This document shows positions 54,029-64,000 of a stretch of DNA of 64,000 nucleotides, piece by piece. The notes beneath the pieces were generated by a model that was not told where the DNA came from, did not search any database, and worked only from the letters and a program-made list of their open reading frames with translations. Position 1 is the first letter of the stretch. The number at the start of each line of letters is the position of its first letter. Source of the DNA: Antedon mediterranea (taxonomy: Eukaryota; Echinodermata; Crinoidea; Comatulida; Antedonidae); the NCBI RefSeq assembly GCF_964355755.1, contig NC_092675.1:11485312-11549311 (forward strand), read 5' to 3'. The translations under genes were made by a program, and so were the position numbers.

Positions 54029-56120
54029 AGTTATCCGCACTTGGCGGATAACTCCTTGTTATTGTATGGGATCAATATTTTTTTCTGTATTATTCTTCTT
54101 TCTTTCTCGCTATTTTTGTGTAGAGCGTTTCTCTAAAATGTGTAAACTTAACATTTCATAACTTTGACAACATGTGGGCATTTACGTGAACTTGTGCACC
54201 TCCTATTTTTTAATGACGTCAGAGTTGTGCAACGTGACTTACGTGCGATTTTATGAATTTCGCGTATTTAACATAGATCGAAAACCATAAAAGATTTTAA
54301 AGATGTATTGTCCCTTTGAGTAATTCCCCCAAATTTTTTTTTTTTAATTTTGAAAAAAAGTGGTTCATTTTGAAGTATCATAATATAGTTATTAACTTTC
54401 ACCAAAAATTAGTGGAAAAAAAAAATAATTTAACCAAAATACAGATGTTTTTTTGTTCAAAAAATAACTTTGACTTCCAGTCAAAGTTTTCAATCAAAAC
54501 ATATCTCATAATGCAACGCACTTATTTGGCTACTCTGTATGCATAATCATAAAACTTCCTCGAGATCTGTGTGAAAACACCTTCTCAACCGTGACAAGTT
54601 GTAAACAATCCTAATTAGCATCATGCATAATGCATACTCATGGTTTAAAATCTTTGTTTACTTTCGCTTGCGACAATTTCCCAGATGAAATGTAATCTAA
54701 TTAACTTACCTGTTAATTACGTAAAATTGTTGTTTTTGGCTCGAATTTTACTTTGATATGGCCAATTTAAATTTAGAATATTTTTTTTTCATTTTTTGTG
54801 TTTCAAGGGACAATACATCTTTAAACTGAAACATTGCAAAAGTTTAATTTGTGTCATGCGCTAACTTCCTGTGAAAAAAAAATTGCGTGTTTTACACAAA
54901 GTTACACGTGCACGCGCGTTTAAAATTTTAAAATGCGCAAAATTAATTTCTATTCAATTTTCTACGAGTTTCATGTCATTTTAAGCATGTCAAAAATTTT
55001 TACGTGTGTGGTGCGCACGTAGCATTAAAAACATATTTTTTTCGCGTGATTTATATTTGTCCAGCCTTTTCTAGTAATTTTACCAACTTTTAAACAATTT
55101 CGACTTAAAGTTACGTCATACGAGCACGTCGAATTGGACAATTTGCGCGCATTTTTGATGAAAAAGTTAAAAAATTTGTCAAAATTATGCCTTTTTTTAA
55201 ACAGTCATAATTTCTAAACTACACGATCAACTTTTTGTGGATGACAAATTCTGGAAGTTGATGAGTTGTAGATATCGGATCATGTATTTTTATGGCTAAC
55301 CGGACATTGTGACGTCATCGTATGGCCACGTGAATATAAAATTTTGGATTTTTGTATCTTTCGTCATAGCTCATCACATTTAGTAGAACGCATCGCCACT
55401 TATCAGTTTTCCATTTTCACGCCGATTTTGATATTGTCTAGGTAAATCAACTATCTTTCGCACAAGTTAAAAATATTTAAATTTTTATGAGGTCATCATG
55501 CCTAAAAATTTTAATTACGTGGGTCATTAATTTCATCTTTACAGTAAATTTTTATCTGTTGTAGCTCGCGTAAGAATAAAATGTGATAATCATGATTAAA
55601 ACATTTTCTGGAAGCTATTGGATTGTAGATACGAAATCCTGTGAACATTTTGCCAATCGCATGTTGTGACGTCATCATATGGCCAGTTAAATAAAAAATG
55701 TCGTATTTTCATATTTTGCGTCATCATTCATTACATTTAAAAGAACGCGCATCAATATTTCACGTATTCAAATTTCTTCTACACGTTAATATGTTGTTAC
55801 TGAGATAATTTCCTCCCGAAATTGCTATCTTAGTGTTTCATTTTGATACCGTAACCATGTTAAAAATTTGAATAAATTGCGGGTTCCGTAATTTCACCTA
55901 TTCTACACTGTATGTAATATGTATACAGATTATACTGTTTGCATGTATATACTATATGACACAAAATAGACTGAATTCAGCACTAAAAACGTATGATATT
56001 CTTCAGTTCAGGTCATATTGCCATAATCTTTATCTGTGTGCAATATTCCAACGTATGACGTGCACGTGGCGTTTGTCGTGCGGATAACTAACTCGTCAAA
56101 GTGACGAGTTTCATGTCTAG
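54029..56120 (+). mobile_element. Helitron-like element, AGTTATCCGC type
   Basis: The 5' hairpin is AGTTATCCGC/GCGGATAACT. The 3' end is GCGGATAACTA, hairpin ACTCGTCAAAGTGACGAGT, TTCATGTCTAG. Length is 2092 bp, or about 1568 without the MITE at 54301-54820. Non-coding; it carries several TGACGTCA motifs. Confidence 0.72.
54301..54820. mobile_element. TTAA-flanked MITE
   Basis: Inverted ends AGATGTATTGTCCCTTTGA and TCAAGGGACAATACATCT, with TTAA on both sides (54297-54300, 54821-54824). Sister copies of the host element show the empty site with one TTAA, for example near 63113. The TTAA target suggests Kolobok or piggyBac mobilisation. Confidence 0.85.
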
Positions 56121-56178
56121 TTAGTTATCCGCATTGAGCGGATAACTCCTTGTAACTGTCCTGTTTCATCATCTTTTT

Positions 56179-59100
56179 AGTTATCCGCTTAGTAGCGGAT
56201 AACTCCTTGTGATTGTATTGGATCAATATTTTTCTTTTTGGTTATCCGCAACTTAGTTGCGGATAACCTATGTGATTGTAAATATCTTTTTTTTTCTTCT
56301 TCTTTGTTATTCTTCTTTCTTTCCCAGATTTTTGTCTACAGCATATCCCCTATTGCTTGTCAACATAACTTTGTATAACTTGGTAAAAAGATTGACATTG
56401 AAGTGTAGATGTGCAGCCAAGCTTTTTGACGATGTCAAAGTCGCGTTGCGTAAGATACGCGCGATTTTATGAATTTCTATAACGGATCATAACTTTAGAA
56501 CCAACAAATATTGTTTCATGAAACTTAATAAAATTATAATTCATATCATGGGTCAATTTTCTATGGATTAAAAATGACATGTTTCACAAGAAGTTACGCG
56601 CGCATGCGCATTTAAAAATTAAAAATGCGCAAAATTAATTTCTAATCAACTTTCTACGCTGATCATGACATTTTTCAAAAATTCCCACGCGCGCGAAAAA
56701 AATTACGCGTAAGGTGCGCACGGAGCATGAAAATCATGTGTTTTTCTCTTGAATTATAATTTTACAGTCTTTCCTAGTTATTTTAAAAAAGATTGACATC
56801 ATTTCAAATTAAAATGACGTCATACGAACACGTTGATTTACACCATTTGCGTGCGTTTTAGTTGCAAAAGTGACAACATATTGTCAAAATTAAGCCTATT
56901 TTTAATCTATTATAGCTCCTCAGGATCATCCACGACCCCCAATTTTTTTAATTTAATATATAAGCAGATATGTTGTAGATATGAATTCATGCCGAACCTT
57001 TACCACTCGAATGTTATGATGTCATCAATGGCCACACGAATGTAAAATATAGGATTTTTTACTCTTTCGTTATTGCTCATCACATTCAACAAACCGCAAA
57101 TAAATCGCTTATACGTATTCCATTTCCCCCGAAATTGTAATATTGTCTACGTTAATCAACTATCTTTCGCATGAATTAAAAATATTTTCATTTTTATGAC
57201 GTCATCATGTCTAAAAACGTAAATAACTTGGGTCACTTATTTTCATCTTTACAGTAAATATCAATCTGTTATAGCTCGTCAGATTAAAAAGTGATAATCA
57301 TGATTAAAACGTTTTCTGGAAGCTGTTGGATTGTAGATATGAATTGATGTGAATATTTTGCCAATCAGATGTGTGACGTCATCATATGGCAAGTTGAATT
57401 AAAAAAGTCATATTTTCATCTCTTGCGTCAAAGTTCATTGCGTTTAAACGAGAGCGCATCTCACTTTTACGTTCCCAAAATTCTTCAAATTTGTTTTAAT
57501 GTAATTATTTAGATAATTATCTTCTAAAGTGGTTATCTTTATATGTCAATTTGATGATGTCATCGTGTTAATAATTGGATTTAAAAGATGGGTCTCGTAA
57601 TTCCGTCTATGCTACACTGTATATAACATATATACAGTTTATTCTGTAAAATATTGTAGTATGGTGTATGCTACATAATACGTACAATTCAGCACTGTAA
57701 ACATTTTTATTTCATGTCAAAAGATGGCATAATAATTGTCGAGGTTCATATAGTTTAAAGTACGTGCATCTTGCGTATGCGCGGATAACCCGAACTCGTC
57801 AAAGTGACGAGTTCAAATGTAGTTCTGTATTATTCTTCTTTCTTTCCCGTTTTTTTGTGGCTCACGTATCTCTAAAATGTGTAAACATAATATTTTATAA
57901 CTTTGACAACATGTGGTAATTTACGTGAAGTTGTGCGCCTCCTATTTTGAATGACGTCAGATTTGCGCAACGTGACTTACGCGCGATTTTATGTTTTTTA
58001 ATGATTGATTATAGCTTAAAAATCGAGCGTAATTTTTTTTTTACCCTTCATGAAAATTTAAGTCATATCAAGGGCAAACTTTTAGTTAACTAAAAATGGC
58101 GTGTTTTACAAGAAGTTACGCGCGCACGCGCATTAAAAATTTCAAAATACGCTAAATTAATTTCTAATCAACTTTCTACGCTGATCTTGACATTTTGAGC
58201 ATGTCAAAAATTCCCACGCGCCCGCAAATTCCGCGCATGTAGCGTTAAAAACATATTTTCTTAGCTTGATTTATGTTTTTCTAGCCTTTTTTAGTAGTTT
58301 TACCAACTTTTAAACCATTTTGACTTAAAATCATGTCATACGAGCACGTCGAACTGAACAATTTGCGCTCGTTTTTGATGAAAAAGTTCAAAAATTCGCC
58401 AAAATTATGCCTTTTTTTAAACAGTCGTAATTTCTAAACTGCACGGTCAACTTTTTGTGGATGACATTTTCTGGAAGTTGATGAGTTGTAGATATCGAAT
58501 AATGTATGAATATGGCTAACCGGATATTGTGACGTCATTGTATGGCCACGCGAATATAAAATTTAAGATTTTTTTGTCTTTCGTAATAGGTCATAACATT
58601 TAATAGAGCGCATCTCCACTTATCCCTTTTCCATTTTCACCCCGATTTTGATATTGTTTTGGTCAATCAACTATCTTTCGCATGAGTTAAAAATATTTTA
58701 ATTTTTTTGACGTCATCATGCCTAAGATTTTAAATTACGTGTGGCATTAATTTCATCTTTACAGTAAATTTTAATCTGTTATAGCTCGTAAGAATAAAAT
58801 GTGATAATCATGATTAAAACGTTTTCTGGAAGCTATTGGATTGTAGATACGAAATCATGTAAAAATTTTGCCAATCGGATTTCTAAACTGCACCGTCAAC
58901 TTTTTGTGGATAACATTCTGGAAGTTGATTAGTTGTATATATCGGATCATGTATTAATATGGCTAACCGGACATTATGACGTCATCGTATGGCCACGTAA
59001 ATATAAAATAAAGGATTTTTGTATCTTTCGTTATAGGTCATCACATTTAATAGAGCGCATCTCAACTAAGCCGTTTTCCATTTTCACCCGGATTTTTATA

Positions 59101-59776
59101 TTGTCTAGGTCAATCAACTATCTTTCGCATGAGTTAAAAATATTTTAATTTTTATGACGTCATCATGCCTAAAAATTTAAATTACGTGTGGCATTAATTT
59201 CATCTTTACAGTAAATTTTAATCTGTTATAGCTCGTAAGAATAAAATGTGATAATCACGATTAAAACGTTTTCTAGTAGCTATTGGATTGTAGATAGGTA
59301 ATCATGTGAAAATTTTGCCAATCGGATGTTGTGATGTCATCATATGACTAGTTAAATAAAAAAAGTCGTATTTTCATCTTTTGCGTCATAATTTATTACA
59401 TTTAAAAGAGCGCGCATCAATATTTTACGTATTTAAATTTCTTCTACACATTAATATGTTGTTGCCGAGATAATTTCCTTCCGAAATTGCTATCTTAGTG
59501 TTTCATTTTGATACCGTCGCCATGTTAAAAATTGGAATAAATGGCGGGTCCAGTCATTTCACCTATTCTCCACTGTATGTAATATATGTATACAGATTAT
59601 ATTGTATACTATATGACAAAAAATAACAGAATTCAGCAATAACAACATATCATATTCTTCAGTTCAGGTCATATTGCCATAATCTTTTTCTGTGTGCAAT
59701 ATTCTAACGTATGATGTGCACGTGGCCTTTGTCGTGCGGATAACTAACTCGTCAAAGTGACGAGTTACATGTCTAG
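56179..59776 (+). mobile_element. Helitron-like element, AGTTATCCGC type, interrupted
   Basis: 5' stub 56179-56239, remainder 57823-59776. The 3' end is GCGGATAACTA, hairpin and TACATGTCTAG. Own length 2015 bp, which becomes about 1566 after removing an internal 449-bp duplication (58431 and 58880 copies of TTTCTAAACTGCAC). Confidence 0.65.
56240..57822 (+). mobile_element. Helitron-like element, GGTTATCCGC type, copy 1
   Basis: The 5' hairpin is GGTTATCCGCAA/TTGCGGATAACC. The 3' subterminal copy is GCGGATAACCCG, followed by the hairpin ACTCGTCAAAGTGACGAGT and TCAAATGTAG. 1583 bp. The CC in the 3' copy matches the GG of its own 5' stem and not the AG of its neighbours. Confidence 0.75.
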
Positions 59777-59795
59777 TTGTATTTTTTTTCTTTTT

Positions 59796-61381
59796 GGTTA
59801 TCCGCAACTTAGTTGCAGGATAACCCTTGTGATTGTAAATATCTTTTTCATCTTCTTTGTTATTCTTCTTTCTTTCCCGGATTTTTGTCTACAGCATATC
59901 CCCTATTGCTTGTGACTATATCATATATATAACTTTGTCATCATATGGACATTTACCTGAAGTTGTGCACCTCCATATTTTGAATGACGTCAGAGTTGCG
60001 CAACATGACTTATGCGCGATTGTATGAATTTCAATGATTGATCACAGGATAAAAAATAAAAGTCATTTTGTATTGACACTTGGTGAAAATTTAAGTCATA
60101 TCAAGGGCAAACTTTCTATGGATTAAAAATGGCATGTTTCACAAGAAGTTACGCGCGCACGCGCATTTAAAATTTCAAAATGCGCAAAATTAATTTCTAA
60201 TCAACTTTCTACGCTGATCATGACATTTTGAGCATGTCAAAAATTCCCACGCGCGCAAAAAAAATTACGCGTAAGGTGCGCACGGAGCATGAAAATCATG
60301 TGTTTTTCTCTTGAATTATAATTTTACAGTCTTTCCTAGTCATTTTAAAAAAGATTGACATCATTTCAAATTAAAATGATGTCATACGAACACGTTGATT
60401 TAGACCATTTGCGCGCATTTTAGTTGCAAAAGTGACAAAATATTGTCAAAATTATGCTTATTTTTAATCTATTATAGCTCTTCAGGATCGAAGGTGACCC
60501 CCAATTTTTTTTACTTATTATGTAAGAAGATAAATTGTAGATATGAATTCATGCAGAATTTTTACCTCTCGGATGTTATGACGTCATCGTATGGCCACAC
60601 GAATGTAAAATATAGGATTTTTGTCTCTTTTGTTATTGCTCATCACATTCAACAGAGTGCATCTCGCTTATACGTATTCAATTTCCTCCGAGATTTTATT
60701 ATTGTCTCTGTCAATAAACTATCTTTCGCATGAGTTAAAAATATTTTTATTTTTATGACGTCATCATGTCTAAAAATGTAAATAACGTGGGTCACTTCTT
60801 TTCATCTTTACAGTAAACTTCAATCTGTTATAACTCGTCAGAATAAAAAGTGACGCGCATGATTAAAACTTATTATAGAAGTTGTTGAATTGTAGATATG
60901 AATTAATATACAAATTTTGTCTATCTGATGTCCTGACGTTATCATATGGCCAGTTGAATTCAAAAAGTCATATTTTCATTTCTTGCGTAAAAGTTCATTG
61001 CGTTTAAACGAGAGCGCATGTCACTTTTACGTGCCCAAAATTCTTCAAATTTGTATTAATGTAATTATTTAGATAATTATCTTCTAAAATAGTTATCTTT
61101 ATGTCAATTTGATGACGTCATCGTGTTAATAATTGGATTTAAAAGATGGGTTTCGTAATTTCGTCTATGCTACACTGTATATAACATATACTACAGTGTA
61201 TTCTGTAAATACTGTAATATGTTGTATGCTACAAAATAGGTACAATTCAGCACTGTAAACGTATTTAAATCATGTAATAGGAAGGCATAATAATTGTCGG
61301 CGTTCATATATTTTAAACGTATGTGCATGTTGCGTTTGTACGGATAACCCGAACTCGTCAAAGTGACGAGTTCAAATCTAG
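59796..61381 (+). mobile_element. Helitron-like element, GGTTATCCGC type, copy 2
   Basis: 5' hairpin GGTTATCCGCAA with one extra base in the right stem. The 3' end is CGGATAACCCG, the same hairpin, and TCAAATCTAG. 1586 bp, within three bases of its sister at 56240. It is inserted in the T-rich tract behind another element's 3' end. Confidence 0.75.
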
Positions 61382-64000
61382 TTCTGTATTATTCTTCTGT
61401 CTTTCTTCCTTTTTTTGTGAGCCCTGTTTCTCTAAAATGTGTGAACAGAACATATCATAACTTTGTCAACATATAGATATTTACGTGAAGTTGTGCACCT
61501 CCTATTTTTGAAAAACTTCAGAGTTGCGCAACGTGACTTGCGCGCAATTTTATGAATTTAAATGATTGATCATAGATTAAAAACCGAAAGTCATTTTGTA
61601 TTGAGACTTGGTGAAAATTTAATTCATATCAAGAGTCAACTTTCTGTGGATTAAAAATGGCATGTTTCACACAAAGTTACGCGCGCACGCGCATTTAAAA
61701 TTTTAAAATGCGAAAAATCAATTTCTAATCAACTTTCTACGCATTTCTTGTCATTTTGAGCATGTCAAAAATTCCCACACGTGCGCAAATTTTTACGCGC
61801 GAGGGGCGCACGTAGCTTTAAAAACATACTTTTTTTGCGTGATTTATGTTTTTCCAGCCTTTTCTAGTAATTTTACCAACTTTTAAACAATTTCGACTTA
61901 AAATTACGTCATTACGAGCACGTCGAATTGAATAATTTGCGCGCGTATTTGATCAAAAAGCTAAAAAAATCGTCAAAATTATGCCTTTTTTTAAACAGTC
62001 GTAGTTTCTAAACTAAACGGTGAAAGTTATTTTTATTACATATTCTGGAAGTTGATGAGTTGTAGATATCAAATCATACATTAATATGGCTAACAGGACA
62101 TTTTGACGTCATCGTATGGCCACGCGAATATAAAATATAGGATTTTTGTCTCTTTCGTTATTGCTCATCACATTCAATGGAGCGCATCACGCTTATCCGT
62201 ATTCCATTTTCTCCGAGATTTTAATATTGTCTAGATCAATCAACTACCTTTCGCATGAGTTAAAAATATTTTAATATTTGTAACGTCATCATGCCTAAAA
62301 ATTATAATTAACAGGGTTATATCATTTCATCTTTACAGTAAATTTTAATCTGTTATAGCTCGTAAGAATAAAAAGTGATAATTATGATTAAAACGTTTTC
62401 TGGAAGCTATTGGACTGTAGATACGAATTAATGTGAACATTTTGCCAATCGGATGTTGTGAAGTCATCCTATGGCCAGTTGAATAAAAAAAGTCGTATTT
62501 TCATATTTTGCATCATGGTTCATCATATTTAAACGAGCACGCATCCATATTCTGCGTATTCAAATTTCTTCTACACGTTAATATGTTGTTGCTGAGATAA
62601 TTTCATTCTGAAATTTCTACTTTTGCATTTCATTTTGAAACCGTCAAGATGTTAAAAATTACAATAAAAAACGGGTCCCGTAATTTCACCTATTTTACAC
62701 TGTTTGTGATATGTATACAGATTGTACTGTGTATACTATGTATATGGCACAAAATAACAGAATTCAGAAATAACAACATATCATATTCTTCAGTTCAGGT
62801 CATAATGCCTTAATATTTTTCTGTGTGCAATATTCTAACGTATGACGTGCACGTGGCGTTTGTCGAGCGGATAACTAACTCGTCAAAGTGACGAGTTTCA
62901 TGTCTAGTTCTTCTTTCTTTCTCCTCCATTTTTGTGTCTCACGTATCTCAAAAACTTGTAAATATAACATTTTATAACTTTGTCAACATATGGGCATTCA
63001 CGTGAAGTTGTGCACCTACTATTGTGAATGACGTCAGAAATGCGTAACGTGACTTGCGCGTGATTTTATGAATTTCCCGTATTCAACATAGATTGAAAAC
63101 CATATAACAATTTAAGTTGAAACTTAGCAAAAGTTTAATTTATATCTTGCGCTAACATTTTGTGCACTAAAAATGGCATGTTTTAAACGAAGTTACGTGC
63201 GCACGCGCATTTGAAATTTAAAATGCGCAAAATTAATTTCTAATCAACTTTCTACGCTGATCATGACATTTTGAGCATGTCAAAAATTCCCACGCGCGCA
63301 AACAATTTTACGCGCGTGGTCCGCACGTAGTGCAAAAAAACATCTTTTTTTGCGTGAATTATGTCTTTCCAGCCTTTTATAGTAATTTTATCAAATTTTA
63401 AAACAATTTAGACTTAAAATTACGTCATACGAACACGTCGAATTATACAATTTGTGAGTGTTTTTAATGAAAAAATTCAAAAATTCATCAAAATTATGCC
63501 TTTTTTTAAACAATCATAGATTCTAAACTACGAGGTAAACTTTTTTTTACTTACATATTCTGGAAGGTGATGAGTTGTAGATATCGGATCATTAATCAAT
63601 ATGGCTAACGGGACATTGTGACATCATCGTATGGCCACACGAATGTAAAATATATGATTTTTGTCTCTTTCGTTTATTGCTCATCACATTAAATGGAGCG
63701 CATCATGCTTATCTGTATTCCTTTTTCTCCGAGATTTTAATATTGTCTAGGTCAATCAACTATCTTATGCATGTGTTAAAAATATTTAATTTTTATGACA
63801 TCATCATGCCTAAAAATTTAAATTACGTGTATACAGATTATACTGTGTACTTTAAAATGTATATACTATATGACACAAAATAGACAGGATTTAGCACTAA
63901 CAACATATCATATTCTTCAGTTCAGGTCATAATGCCATAATCTTTTTTTGTGTACAACATTCCAACGTATGACGTGCACGTGGCGTTTGTCGAGCGGATA

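Larger units (their letters stand above)
56123..62907 (+). mobile_element. Helitron-like element interrupted by two insert blocks
   Basis: 5' stub 56123-56178, short piece 59777-59795 and remainder 61382-62907 add to about 1601 bp, the family length. It ends with GCGGATAACTA, the hairpin and TTCATGTCTAG. It is inserted directly behind the 3' end of the 54029-56120 element. Confidence 0.6.
53965..64000 (+). mobile_element. Helitron-like host copy of the nested stack, AGTTATCCGC type
   Basis: The 5' stub at 53965-54028 is continued after 62907 by TTCTTCTTTCTTTCTCC and runs to GTCGAGCGGATA at the window edge, where the AGTT-type 3' end is just beginning. Two element blocks (54029-56120 and 56123-62907) are inserted between. 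The assignment follows bracket matching of 5' and 3' ends. Confidence 0.55.

Noticed and set aside
53652-54110. CRISPR-like array (short repeats of about 55-70 bases with hairpins)
   Set aside because: The repeats are 5' ends of eukaryotic transposons with variable T-rich joints; there are no cas genes and the context is an animal intron.
53652-64000. Simple satellite array
   Set aside because: Unit order, stub lengths and subfamily-specific ends fit nested insertion; a satellite would have complete units in series with one stem type.

Overview
This is an AT-rich animal genomic window without bacterial or organellar features. It carries one recognisable host gene, on the + strand: the 3'-middle part of an AHI1 (Jouberin) orthologue. 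AHI1 is a ciliary transition-zone scaffold made of WD40 repeats followed by an SH3 domain. Eleven exons between 3740 and 53547 splice in a consistent phase into about 425 codons (four WD40 blades, a linker, one SH3 domain). Both ends of the gene lie outside the window. Frequent GGCCTA/TAGGCC strings, a Penelope-like element, tRNA-derived SINEs and jockey-superfamily LINEs suggest a marine invertebrate, perhaps an echinoderm or other deuterostome. That placement is an impression from sequence style, not a proof.

Almost everything else is transposable elements (TEs) in the AHI1 introns. Left to right: a Helitron-like copy with a 5' hairpin and matching 3' end (1051-2508); a 293-bp repeat family (2950-3640); a minus-strand LINE split by a TIR element that holds a second TIR element (3946-9495); a deleted LINE (10866-11740); long direct repeats (12395-14165); a minus-strand Penelope-like element (PLE) with GIY-YIG endonuclease, split by a pogo-like element (15677-18665); a nearly full-length LINE with target-site duplication, poly-A tail and 2A-like motif (19789-24322); a second LINE with an almost intact RT ORF (28461-30360); a long-TIR element (31229-33940); two foldback elements (34921-40655 and 41605-46866); a PIF/Harbinger-like element with a Myb remnant (47012-47798); a LINE RT relic (47830-48735); and two more Helitron-like copies (48952-51894).

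Beyond AHI1 exon 11, the window from 53652 to its end is a stack of about 1.57-kb Helitron-like elements inserted into one another just behind the 5' hairpin. The 5' and 3' ends can be paired like nested brackets because the 5' hairpin stem and the 3' subterminal sequence co-vary between subfamilies.

The most unusual content is in the two foldback elements. Each has long inverted arms made of tandem repeats rich in ATGGCGGCCAT, and each carries an inverted partial duplicate of a decayed gene. The genes belong to one protein family. Their acidic motifs occur in the same order as the catalytic residues of FEN1/XPG flap endonucleases, followed by a Cys-rich tail. This may be a little-described transposon-encoded nuclease system; that reading is inference from motif order.
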